From: Girardinichthys multiradiatus
Lineage: Eukaryota > Chordata > Actinopteri > Cyprinodontiformes > Goodeidae
DNA: 64,000 nucleotides
Direction: 5' to 3'
Assembly (NCBI RefSeq): GCF_021462225.1
Contig: NC_061811.1
Span: 21,106,663-21,170,662 of the forward strand
Every line of letters begins with the position of its first letter. Positions within the stretch are counted from its first letter, which is position 1. The notes below the pieces were generated by a model. That model searched no databases. It had not been told where the DNA came from and saw nothing but the letters and a program-made list of their open reading frames with translations. The position numbers and the translations under genes were made by a program. Shown one piece after another: positions 12,225-24,000 of this stretch.

Positions 12225-13687
12225 CAGTGCCTTGCGAAAGTATTCGGCCCCCTTGAACTTTTCAACCTTTTGCCACATTTCAGGCTTCAAACATAAAGAT
12301 ATAAAATTCAAATTTTTTGTGAAGAATCAACAACAAGTGGGACACAATCATGAAGTGGAATGAAATTTATTGGATGTGTCAAACGTTTTTAACAAATTAA
12401 AAACTGAAAAGTGGGGCGTGCAATATTATTCGGCCCCCTTGCGTTAATATTTTGTAGCGCCACCCTTTGCTGCAATACAGCTGCAAGCTGCTTCGGGTAT
12501 GTCTCTATCAGTTTTGTACATCGAGAGACTGAAATTCTTGTCCATTCTTCCTTGCAAAACAGCTGGAGCTCAGTGAGGTTGGATGGACAGCGTTCGTAGA
12601 CAGCAGTCTTCAGCTCTTTCCACAGATTCTCGATTGGATTCAGGTCTGGACTTTGACTTGGCCATTCCAACACCTGGATACGTTTATTTGTGAACCATTC
12701 CATTGTAGATTTGGCTTTATGTTTTGGATCATTGTCTTGTTGGAAGATAAATCTCCATCCCAGTCTCAGGTCTCTTGCAGACTCCAACAGGTTTTCTTCC
12801 AGAATGGTCTTGTATGTGGCCCCATCCATCTTCCCATCAATTTTGACCATCTTCCCTGTCCCTGCTGACGAAAAGAAGGCCCAAACCATGATGCTGCCAC
12901 CACCATGTTTGACAGTGGGGATGGTGTGTTCAGGGTGATGAGCTGTGTTGCTTTTACGCCAAACATATCGTTTTGCATTGTGGCCAAACAGTTGGATTTT
13001 GGTTTCATCTGACCAGAGCACCTTCTTTCACATGTTTGGTGTGTCTCCCAGGTGGCTTGTGGCAAACTTTAAATGAGACTTTTCATGGATATCTTTGAGA
13101 AATGGCTTTCTTCTTGCCACTCTTCCATAAAGGCCAGATTTGTGCAGTGTACGACTGATTGTTGTCCTATGGACAGACTCTCCCACCTCAGCTGTAGATC
13201 TCTGCAGTTCATCCAGAGTGATCATGGGCCTCTTGGCTGCATCTCTGATCAGTCTTCTCCTTGTTCGAGATTAAAGTTTAGAGGGACAGCCGGGTCTTGG
13301 TAGATTTGCAGTGGTCTTATACTCCTTCCATTTCAATATGATTGCTTGCACAGTGCTCCTTGGGATGTTTAAAGCTTGGGAAATCTTTTTGTATCCAAAT
13401 CCGGTTTTAAACTTCTCCACAACAGTATCTCGGACCTGTGTGGTGTGTTCCTTGGTCTTCATGATGCTCTCTGTTCTTTGAACAGAACCCTGAACGACCC
13501 ACTTTTCAGTTTTTTATTTGTTAAAAAAGTTTGACATATCCAATAAATTTCATTCCACTTCACGATTGTGTCTCACTTGTTGTTGATTCTTACAAAAAAT
13601 TTGAATTTTATATCTTTATGTTTGAAGCCTGAAATGTGGCAAGATGTTGAAAAGTTCAAGGGGGCCGAATACTTTCGCAAGGCACTG
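12225..13687 (-). mobile_element. Tc1-like DNA transposon with TA duplication
   Basis: Inverted ends (cagtgccttgcgaaagtatt at the left, its complement at the right) bracket 1463 bp, flanked by TA at 12223-12224 and 13688-13689 as expected for Tc1/mariner. The inverted repeats extend well over 100 bp on each side, covering 12225 to about 12380 and about 13520 to 13687. The single gene inside points left and is interrupted, so the copy cannot move by itself. Confidence 0.93.
12389..13462 (-). pseudogene. Tc1-like transposase, broken into three frames
   Basis: The DNA-binding part is at 13271-13462 (MKTKEHTTQVRDTVVEKF start, helix-turn-helix), its second half at 13028-13225, and the catalytic domain at 12389-13021. 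The three catalytic residues are visible: D in WSDETK, D in QQDNDPKH and E in NPIENLW. The last two are 34 residues apart, the DD34E spacing of Tc1. A stop after CPSKL and a frameshift near 13022-13030 disable the gene. Apart from these breaks the protein is well preserved. Confidence 0.92.
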
Positions 13688-13689
13688 TA

Positions 13690-16496
13690 CCCTAAAAGAC
13701 TTGCAGGTGTAAATGCAGCAATGGTGGGTTTTACAAAGAATTGATAAAAATGTATGCAACACTTTCAGGATTTGTATTTGTAAATGAAATGGATTACTAC
13801 ACATTATTTAACTTTTACATGAAATTCCAATGACATACACTTGGGTTTGTGGCTACAAATTGCAGACAAAATGTAAATCAACTATTCCTGGAAAGTTTCT
13901 AGAATATATGCCAAATATACGTGTAATCTTTGCAGGGTCACAGGATCAGAGGACATACAGGACTAGACTGTATGTCCAGTATATGTATGTATGTATATTC
14001 ACTCAATGGATGCATGCAATGTCAGTACAAAACCCTAGCTGTATATTTACTAAAACAAACTGATGAAAAGGACTCAGTCATGTGAAGTATGTTTAACTGT
14101 CTTTTCAAAATTAAGGCCAGCCTTCTCTGACCTTGAGCTGTAATGTGTAGCCACAGAAGAATGAATAAACGTGTGAGGGGGCTCTTTTTGTTGGTTAATT
14201 GCAGTAAGCGTTCCACATTAAGCCTCTGCCAGTCTTGAGGTCCAAGTTGTGTCCGTTTCCTCTTATTTATCTTTTGTATTTCTCAGCAGTTTTCTCAGAT
14301 GGTCCAGAGGGATCTGTAATATAACTTGAGGGTGCTCTTTCAGGATGCAGGAAGTTGAGGCAGCTTTATTTTGAACCACTACTGCACATGATGTCCAAAC
14401 GCTTGATTATGTCTTCAGGGGCTACCAGATCTGAAACATGTTGGTGTAAGGACACAGACTGGCCGTCCAGTTACAGTTTGCACTCATTTTATCATTAAAA
14501 AGAGATGTTGCCCTCTCCAGTTAAATCTCACAGGAGACATTTTTAGCCTATAAAATGTATCCCTTACATGTTCTAGAAAATCACAACATTTTGTTTGCCA
14601 AAAGCTGTCTTTTTGAAAGGATTATTAGTGTACACCCTAGTGATTTGTTTTCCCCTTACTGAATGCGGCAAGACTCCTCTAATGCTGACTCAGAAACTGG
14701 GGGGATTTCTGCCTTGTGCAATTCCAAAAACACAGTGACTACATGCAGCCACACAGGGACAACAGCAACATTTTTCACATCAATTATGTGTTTTTTTTTT
14801 TATCAATCTTTATATTTTATCTACATGCTTCTGTATTGAAGATGCAACAAAAGACCACAGTACTCAGGTGATCTTTATCTGAAAATACATTTTGTTTCAT
14901 GCTCCACAACATTTAGGTGTGGCAAAAAACAAACTGCACTTTATATAAAGTAAAAACAATGCTAAAAATCACCATAACCTCAGTCATCTTGTGCTTTTAC
15001 CTGGAATGTTCATAGGGGGAAAAGAGCTGGAAAGAATCATAGCAGAGTGGCTGAAGAAAGTGATGAGCTCTGTATGACTTATTAGTAACCGGAGGGATCA
15101 CTGCCCCTTAATCATGGGTGACGATAGGTGAATAAAAACTTAACCAGTCAACCAAACTTTTAAAAGCCACTATTGTTTCAAATTTGTTTCATATTTATTA
15201 TGCTAGTTAAATAAATCACATTAAAAAAAGGTTTATTTAAAATCTAAAAATCTTAATTTTGTAAAAAAAAAAAAAAACAACTGCACTGTACTGTAAAAAA
15301 TGTAATAACAGCACAGGACAAAACAATACATAGTATTTAGTTCACTAGAGTGAAAAAATATAGGATTTCAGAAAAGAAATAACAAAAAAACAATTGAAAA
15401 GGTTTCACAAACCAGGATTATATTATTGGATTACATTGTTCTGAGTGTTTTAGAGACATAATTCTTAAGTACCATTGGTGGTACATGAAAACTATATATC
15501 AAGTAATCTGTCTTTAGTGTTACTCAGAAGAAATATTGGAAATTGTTTGTTAAAACCAGAAAATGGTTATGCCCATCTCCCAGATGTCTTTGAAGTCAAA
15601 CCTTAAACTGGGAATGCCATCAAACCCAACTTTACCATGTTCCAGTTAAAATTTTCAGAGAACAGTGGGATTTGCTAATTAATATGCTGAGTAACCACTG
15701 ATCTCAGTATCTACTAGTAAAAAGCTAATAATATGGTATTTCTCTCAATTTTGTACTTTCAAACATTGTGGCAGCATCTTTACAAAAGAGACTGTAAAAC
15801 ACTGTTTACAGCTAAATTGCCCCTTTTCATTTCACGGACTTTCAGCCATTACCGGGGATTTTGAAAGCCCTCCACATGTTTCAATACAATTTTACTCAGG
15901 TGATTTCAATTGCCCAGGTCCACACGTTCCCAGATAAAAGGTCCTAGTTTGAGGGTAGGACTTCCTTATTACCCCAGGATGTATGAGGGGGAGGGTAATG
16001 TCCTGAGCAACGATGACTGGTGGACCCTTTCTTGCAGTGTTCTGACTTTTGCTCAGGTGATCACCTGCTTTTTTTTCCCTTGCAAACATTTAAATAAATA
16101 AATATTCCACGGCCTTTTATAGAAGTTGAAACAAAATGCACACAAATTACCTGGGATTCCTTTTACCCAATTAAAAAAACAAATAACAGCCATTTAAATC
16201 CTAGGATTTTCAGTGGAAAACGGAATATTTAGATACAAATCGTTTGGAAGTACAAAAACAGTTTCTTTACCACCATTATTTGTAAGACTGCACCCTGGCT
16301 CTCGCCCAGTAAACACTGGAGATAGGCACCAACCACTCCGCGAGGATAGATGGATGGATATACAAGGCAGCCATATTGGATTTTTAGGTCTTGGAATTAT
16401 GACGGTCAATAACTGTGTTTCTTTTTCCAACAAAAAAATTTTTAAAATTCTCTGTAAAAATGTGTAATGCATAATTAGTTGTATCCTTCAACCAAT
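13690..16496. other. No recognisable gene
   Basis: AT-rich non-coding DNA. Open frames here are short and show no protein motifs. A short poly-A run lies at about 15263-15278. A fragment at about 16310-16365 (ggagataggcaccaacc) resembles the distal part of the SINE at 53636-53996 in opposite orientation. Nothing else can be named. Confidence 0.5.
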
Positions 16497-17034
16497 AATG
16501 CCTGGTTCACATGGCAGGATTTTCAAATTGTCGGCTTATTTTCAAAACCTCAGAGACCCCACATGTGACAATAAAAAATCATAGAAATAACAGGTTTGGT
16601 TCTACAGTATGTGGTGTCCAATCACACTGCAAGCACAACACATGACACATGAACAGATTTCACTCACGAACATTCAGATGTCAGACACGAAATCTCGCAA
16701 ACTCTTTCCAGATCAAACGTGAGTAATTCCCTTCTGTGTTTCTGTCACGTTGCTTTCTGATTGCTATATGTCACATTTAACAGGCATCATGGTCATTTGT
16801 CAGGGAACACCCCACATGGAAGGGGCAAGACAATCCAACATGTTGTATATCCCCGATTTGAGGTCTGAGTGGTGCCGACATACTTCCATGCAGACTAGAT
16901 CACTTAACACACAACACAAGGCAGGATTATTTCATAAGATTATTTTAAGAGCCATCACGATAAGCAGCGCATGTCAGAAGGGGAAGATTGGGACAAAAAT
17001 CGGCATAAGAATCCTACCGTGTGAACCAGGCATT
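16497..17034. mobile_element. MITE-like non-autonomous DNA transposon
   Basis: The left end reads aatgcctggttcacatggca and the right end, read on the other strand, gives aatgcctggttcacacggta. Similarity continues inward for about 45 bp (aggatt, cgg...tta). The 538-bp interior has no coding capacity. An open frame starting at 16750 runs out of the element into the next repeat and is not a gene. No clear target duplication was found. Confidence 0.75.
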
Positions 17035-17042
17035 GCTGATTG

Positions 17043-17753
17043 TGTTAAGATTCTGGCACATCTGCACTACCCTGTCTCCCTGGCTGCAATCAGCAGATTA
17101 GATGCACCTGGTGGCTGCTACAGTGCAGTGCAATCTGTGGAATGCCATACACCTGTGTCTTCCCTGATATATACTGACTCTGACAAGCAGACAGTGCCAG
17201 ATTTTTGAAAGCCATCGTGTGAATAGATATCCAGCGTTCCTTTCTGTCTGATCATTGTTTCTTGACCTTGCCTTGCCTCTTGGATTTTTGCCTCTCTGCC
17301 TGCTCCCTGTCGGACTGTTTGGATTTTGGTTTTTGACCCTGTTTCCCGCATCTGGTTTATGCATCAGCCTGCTCCTTGCCTGACGTCTCTTGTTCAGATT
17401 ATTGACCCTGTTTCTGTCCCCGGATTACTGAGCCAGCCTAGCCCTTGGATTATTCAACATGAAGTCACCTGTATCTCCTACCTGCGCTGTGGAGATCACT
17501 GCCTGCCACCCACCGAGGTTTCCCCTCTGGGTTTCAAGTTCTACCCAAGACAAAAGCAGGTTAGTGACTTTTCTGATCCTTGCAATATCTGGAGAAACTA
17601 CAAGTCACTAATCCCTCTTTCTGCCCCAGTGATTTCCAGTAGCTGTGTGGAGTTTTACCTGAGTGACGTTTTCCTGTGGCTGAATAAACCTTTTTAAATT
17701 TTCAGTACTGTGTCTGGCTGAATCTTGGGTCCGCTTGTTTCTGATCCGTAATA
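17043..17753 (+). mobile_element. Solo LTR, 711 bp, with 5-bp target duplication
   Basis: It begins tgttaagattctgg and ends gatccgtaata, close to the TG...CA rule with the last C changed to T. An exact gattg lies on both sides (17038-17042 and 17754-17758). A polyadenylation signal (aataaa, about 17681) sits near the 3' end, giving the orientation. No internal retrotransposon sequence is adjacent, so this is the product of LTR-LTR recombination. It lies only 8 bp from the right end of the MITE at 16497-17034. Confidence 0.85.
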
Positions 17754-17758
17754 GATTG

Positions 17759-19029
17759 AAAAGGTGTGCCAGGAGTGCTGATGGATGAGTGTTTTTTTTT
17801 TTAAATATAACACAACAAACTGAAAACCAATAGGGCTTTAATATATCTATCAAAATAGTAGTAGACAGAAGACTTGGCATTTACACAAGAGGTACTTGTA
17901 TAAAAAAAGTTGAGAGATCCCACTTTTTTAGAAATGAATAACCTAAACAGTGAGTTCTGCAGAAACCATTTAGCCACTCATTAGTTGAAACCAGGTGCAC
18001 TGAAGCAGGAAAATATCTACATTTTGCAAGACCAGGATTGGGAAACCCTGATCCATGCCACATTAACAATTAAAATATATTTCATGGATTGAGTCTAATC
18101 AAAGTCTGAAAAAGCTCGCATGGGAGGCAGTAAAAGCATATTTCTCTTGAACTTGACTTGAACTATAGAATCAAGCTGTTACCAGAGTTTTTTTTTCTGT
18201 ATCATTTAAATGGTTAATTATTGATTGATTGCTAATGGTTCACATTAGAGTGTGATGCACTCTAGTGCATCCTACCTGTCTCTATTCTTCTCTTCCCTTA
18301 AAATTATCTCAGGCGACCATTAATGGTGCATGCTGGGAAGACTGCAGGCAGGACTGAAACCACAGGAGGCTGTGTGACATCAGGAGTCTTTATTGTGAAG
18401 GATTGTTTCAGTAGCCTCCTGCATACAGTACAGCTTCTTTTGGTAGATGCACTGTTTTTTTCCTAAAGCAGCTCCAAAAACAAGTTCCCTCTCCCTCTTT
18501 CTGGCAAGTTGCAGTGGTGCATAAAATAGTGAATAAATTAAAATTTATCTCCAAGATTTTTCTATACTAAGAAGGGCAGGTCATGTTGTAGATTGGAAAA
18601 TGTTTGCAAAAGCCTCACACCCAAGAAAAGGTTCTGCATTTTCTTACAGGACTGAAGCAAATAAACCGGGGGTAGGGTGGATGGTTAAGGGATTATTTTG
18701 GTTTTTAGCAAGCAAACTAGGAACCTAAATTTTGCTATGCAGAGGATTTAGTCTTCCCAGACATAAAAAAAATTAAACTGAAACTATAAATGTACATTAC
18801 ACATAAAAGATAAAAATTCAAATGTCAAAGAGCAGTTAAATAAGGTTAATTGACATTTGCCTTATAAGAAAAAATCTATAATTGATGATTAGAAATAATA
18901 TATTTTGAAATACTTTAAAAATCAGGGCTATCAGGTCCTTTAATACCAAAAGCAAGAACTGCGTCTTCAGTCTGATGACAAAGTCGAGGTTGTTGCGAGC
19001 GCAGAGTTCTACTCACTTCAATTTAAAAA
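17759..19029. other. No recognisable gene
   Basis: AT-rich DNA with no motif I can name. The few open frames are short and low in information. Confidence 0.45.
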
Positions 19030-19690
19030 TCATTTTTAAAAATACTATTAATTCCAAAGGAAAATTACAGCCCACCAGGGCTCCACCTGGATTCCAATCC
19101 CATTTGTGGTGATACAGGAGCCTCAGAGTGTGATGGGACCCAAATAGAAGGTTGCTTCTGTAAGTCTGAGCCCATGGTTCACAATAGCATAAAGGTGAAC
19201 TGCTACTTCAAGGGTGGTGGTTAGTCTTCACCTCAGCCAAAGCACTTAAAGTATCTTAGTGTCTTGTTCATAAGTTATGGCAGGATGGAATGATGAGAAG
19301 ATGGTTTGGGGACTTGTCTGTATTAATATAGGTGCAGCTCCAATCTTTCATGGTGTGGACAGAGCCAAGCCAAAAAGCAGGCACTTGATTTAATGGTTCA
19401 TATATGTTCTGGCTCTCACAACTTTGGTTATAAGATACTCTTAGCTTTAAAGAGGAGCTCTGTCATGTGGACAAGGCTTTGGAGAAGAGTCACTGCTCAT
19501 TCACTGAAAAGGTCAATTGAGATGGTTTGGGCATTTGATCAGGAGGCTTCATCGGCACCTCGATTTGTAGGTTTTCAGGGTATGTCGACACACTGAAGAG
19601 ATTATATATCCAATCTGGCCTGGAAACACCATCACCCAGAATGATCTGAAGATTGTAACTGGGGAGAGGGATGTTAAGGTTTTCCTCCTG
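19030..19690 (+). pseudogene. LINE reverse transcriptase C-terminal remnant
   Basis: The DNA at 19500-19680 reads as a decayed version of the block seen at 63557-63952 on the other strand: LRWFGHL-like text, a proline/arginine-rich run, then RDYISxLAWE and a GERDV end. The most readable parts are attgagatggtttgggcatt and ggagagggatgtt. It is a degraded 3' coding end of a fish LINE. The clade is not assigned. From 19691 to 20648 I see no gene. Confidence 0.6.
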
Positions 19691-20654
19691 GATTTTATTC
19701 CCTCACTACCTGATCAGTGAAAGGCTGTTAGGCTGGCTAGCTGTTTAATTGACATTTTATATGTCAGAATACTTGTGTTCAAAACACTTGTATAAGATGA
19801 CCATCTTGTTAAAGATAGAATCTTTCTCATTTCACATCCTCGTCAGTATCCAAATAAGACAAAACAGATAGTGCTGCACACTGATTCATTCATCAGGCAA
19901 AATAAGTCAGTGATATCACACAGCACTCAGAACACATTTAATGTTTTGCAAAATACCTTTTTACCATCTTTGTTACTAATGTAGAGTTTTGTAACACTGT
20001 GTTGCTACTCTCTGAATATTCCCTCATCACTTCAACTGGTGTAAAGTGGTTTTCTAAAATTAGTTCGTCTGTTGTGCTGCGTCTCTCTCTGGGGACTCAT
20101 CTTCCTCCAGCTCACAGATACTACAGTATCACAGTTTGTAATTTTATTCACGTTCAGTAATTGTGTTCCTGCTGACAGAAATTCAGATGTGCGGCAATGT
20201 TTTGGTGTCATTTGTTGTACCAGCGTGAGCCATTAAACTGCATGAAGCAACGGTAAGGTTCTCTTAATGCTGATGCTTGTCTGGATGGAAGCTCTTTCCC
20301 ACAGTGTTGTTCTGTCTGTTTTTAGTTGAATGAGTCGAAAACACCCACTTTCCCAGAAATGGGCCAGAATGTCTAATGTTTGAAGGCTAACCACTTTGTT
20401 TTCATTTGAATTACATCAATGTAAAATATGAGAAAATGATGGATAAAACAGGCATCAAATGACATAAATGATGGCATCACGCACTGAAAGATGTATTACC
20501 AGGTAGTTGCAGGAGCATCCAATAGTCAAAATGGTAAGAGACGGTCACTAGATGTAAGGCCAAACATTGCATCATGCAATTGCCTGGTATCTGTAAAGGC
20601 AAAGTCACATTGGCCTGATGTTGAAATCAACATTAAATCATCCCTAAACATGTG

Positions 20655-20872
20655 AGAGAATTTAAGTACACCCTTTCGTCAAACTCTTTGACAGGTGGGC
20701 GGGACTTCCGGTGAGGGCGGGACTTCCGGTTGGCGCCATGTGGGTGCCATGTGGGTGGGAGGTCAGTGGTCAAGCAGGTGGTGTGTCCAAGGGGGCGTAA
20801 CCGTGGATTCTGATTGGTTGTCGTCATTAGGGGCGATACCTTAAATGAGTCAATTAAAACACAGGGGTGTGT
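20655..20872 (+). repeat. Left terminal inverted repeat of copy B
   Basis: These 218 bp match the complement of 43450-43679 with few mismatches. The repeat contains short internal tandem units: an 18-bp unit around gggcgggacttccggt, present about twice, and an 11-bp unit around gccatgtgggt, present twice here and three times at the right end. Similarity ends just after acaggggtgtgt. The repeat is GC-rich compared with the surrounding DNA. Confidence 0.95.
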
Positions 20873-20876
20873 ATGT

Positions 20877-20884
20877 TATAAATA
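20877..20884 (+). promoter_or_regulatory. TATA box inside the left TIR border
   Basis: The sequence ttataaat starts 5 bp inside the end of the left TIR, about 200 bp upstream of the ATG at 21086 (context acaATGG, a good Kozak match). No other coding start lies between. It probably drives the split gene with exon 1 at 21086-21287. Confidence 0.5.
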
Positions 20885-21085
20885 GAACAAGACAAATATG
20901 GTATTATCGGAAACTGTTTGGCATCAGCACCAATTAAAAATAGAGGGGGTGTGTTTGTAAGCATCGTTAAACCTTGAATAGCCCGATGAAAACAATAGGG
21001 CGTGCTTTAGTGTTTACTTTAAATACAGAGATAAAACTCTGCACTTTACATGCAGCATTCGTTGGAAAAGAACACCCGTTCAACA

Positions 21086-24000
21086 ATGGCTAGAGTTAAG
21101 AGAGTTTATCGTCAAGCGGAGGAGAAAAGCAACGCATGCCAAGATGATGATGAACAAGAAACTGCATCATATACTTCCTCAACTGAGATACCTATCGGAA
21201 TTCCCGTCATAACATACTCTACCGATGATGAGGATCCAACAACTTCAACAACCATGGTTGAAAATCAGACCTCGGGTCAGCCAAGAGGTATGTCAGTTCT
21301 GTGAGAAACCCCAGTGACCGTCTACCAGTATTAATCCCGTGAATTGAATGCTCCTAAGAAATCAACATACTACATTTGCAGGGTACAAAGACCCCCATTC
21401 GACACTCTGCACACTGAAAAAAAAAGTTTGTTCAATTTACTTGATTGTATTGTGTACATCGGTCCCACACAATGAGAACAAGTAAAACTGACTTAATTTC
21501 CCTCTTTCCCTCAAGTACGTACTTCTTGTCAAACCCACATATAGGTCCTTCTCAAAATATTAGCATATTGTGATAAAGTTCATTATTTTCCATAATGTCA
21601 TGATGAAAATTTAACATTCATATATTTTAGATTCATTGCACACTAACTGAAATATTTCAGGTCTTTTATTGTCTTAATACGGATGATTTTGGCATACAGC
21701 TCATGAAAACCCAAAATTCCTATCTCACAAAATTAGCATATCATTAAAAGGGTCTCTAAACGAGCTATGAACCTAATCATCTGAATCAACGAGTTAACTC
21801 TAAACACCTGCAAAAGATTCCTGAGGCCTTTAAAACTCCCAGCCTGGTTCATCACTCAAAACCCCAATCATGGGTAAGACTGCCGACCTGACTGCTGTCC
21901 AGAAGGCCACTATTGACACCCTCAAGCAAGAGGGTAAGACACAGAAAGACATTTCTGAACGAATAGGCTGTTCCCAGAGTGCTGTATCAAGGCACCTCAG
22001 TGGGAAGTCTGTGGGAAGGAAAAAGTGTGGCAGAAAACGCTGCACAACGATAAGAGGTGACCGGACCCTGAGGAAGATTGTGGAGAAGGGCCGATTCCAG
22101 ACCTTGGGGGACCTGCGGAAGCAGTGGACTGAGTCTGGAGTAGAAACATCCAGAGCCACCGTGCACAGGCGTGTGCAGGAAATGGGCTACAGGTGCCGCA
22201 TTCATGTACTATGTTGCAGATGAAATTTGACTTTTCTAAAAGGATAAAAGACACCCAGTTTGCTGTGAGACTTTCTCTTCTCAGTTGTCTGTGGAAGTTG
22301 CAGCCTTAATGGAAAACTGTCCTGCCTCTGTAGAAAATATAGTTTCCTTTTAAAAAGCTTCTTAGACCTTTTTGTTTTTCGTCTGATTTCACTTTTAAAC
22401 ACCTCACCAATTCTAAAACTTGCTGAGGCTTCTTTCCTCAGTGCCAGTGTCCACACTGAAGAGTGTCGTCAGTGAAACCTTGTTTGGTGTGTTCACCGAT
22501 CAGGAAAAGTCCAGACTTTCATTTTCCATCAAGCCAATCATAATTTATAGCCGGTCAAACATAAAAATCATCCGATTCTGGCAATCAACAAATTTCTCGG
22601 TGCATCTCAACCTAAAATGTTTTGATGAAACCCCAAAAATCACTTTAATCAATGTATAATTTATTTTACATAAAGAACTAATGAGGTATTTTTTGTCATT
22701 AATGCCTATGATCATGACCTATTATAGTAGAACTAGAAAGAAAAACATAACTTTTTTTTTATTCATGTTGAATCTCTCTACTTTTTCGTTAAAAGCTTCT
22801 AAAACCAGATTTTTAAAAAAATTAAAAGCTTTATAATTGATTCTAATATCTCATCTGTTTCATACATAAAATCTAAATAACCAAAATATGTTGAAGCAGT
22901 CATGTTTCTTGTTTCCCCAAACAACCAGGCTGAACAACAACCCTCCGTCTGACCTTCAGTGGCACCCTGTCCACCATCAGCCCCTCGCTGCCGTTTCAAC
23001 AATGAACTATGGGAAGCTCCCAACAGTGAGTGAAGAATGGCCAGGTTTAGGCTCAAATCCTGCATCGGCTTTATCGCTTTGCCTTTGCTCGTACTCATCA
23101 TAACGCTGGTATTAAAGGCTTTCTTCCCAGAGGACTCTCCTTCTCAACGTTCTGGGGAGGTTAAAGTAAATCTTAGACCGACTGCTTCTCAGAACCAGTG
23201 GGGCTACAACAAAAAATCTGAACAGACCAAAATGAATGACCATGCTCAGTCGGACACAGAAGCAGAGCTGGAAAGCATACTGAGGAAGTTTCCTCCTCCC
23301 AACTACTATCTCCATGCTTTCTACTATGTATGGTATGGAAACCCTAGGTTTGATGGGAAATACATCCACTGGGACCATCCACAGCTGCCACATTGGGATG
23401 CAAAGGTGGCTCAGGAATATCCACAAGGCACAAACCCCCTGACGACATTGGGGCCAACTATTACCCCTCCTTAGGGCCGTACAGTTCCAGGGACCCCTCT
23501 GTTTTAGAGGCACATATGCAGCAGCTGCGTACAGCAGCCATTGGTAAGACAAATGTGATTCTTAGCTTTCAGATCAAGGGTTATCTGTGATTAAAAGTCA
23601 TATTTTTGCAATAAAACATTTTAGATTTGATGTAATAAACAGGGATGTCCCCAGTGACATTAGGTTAAACTAGACAATCTTTGAATTCTGCAGACTGTGC
23701 ACTTGAGATTATTTACATGTAACGGCTATTAGGTTAGGATAAAATGTTTAAAATAAAATATCTAAGAATATTTTAGTGCACTCTGGGTCAATGACATCTG
23801 CTTCCAACCAGAAAGATATTCCTTTGGTTGAATTTAAAAGGATTTCTCATTCAAATAGTAAACATGATTTTAAAAAAATTGTAGAATCTTTTTTTTAATG
23901 TACAGGTCCTTCTCAAAATATTAGCATATTGTGATAAAGTTAATTATTTTCCATAATGTCATGATGAAAATTTAACATTCATATATTTTAGATTCATTGC

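Noticed and set aside
16750..17208. Open frame of 152 residues on the plus strand
   Set aside because: It starts inside a MITE and ends inside a solo LTR, crossing both borders. It has no protein motif.
20633..20827. Open frames across both terminal inverted repeats (also 43573-43785)
   Set aside because: Mirror frames in the GC-rich TIRs; they extend beyond the element ends and have no protein features.
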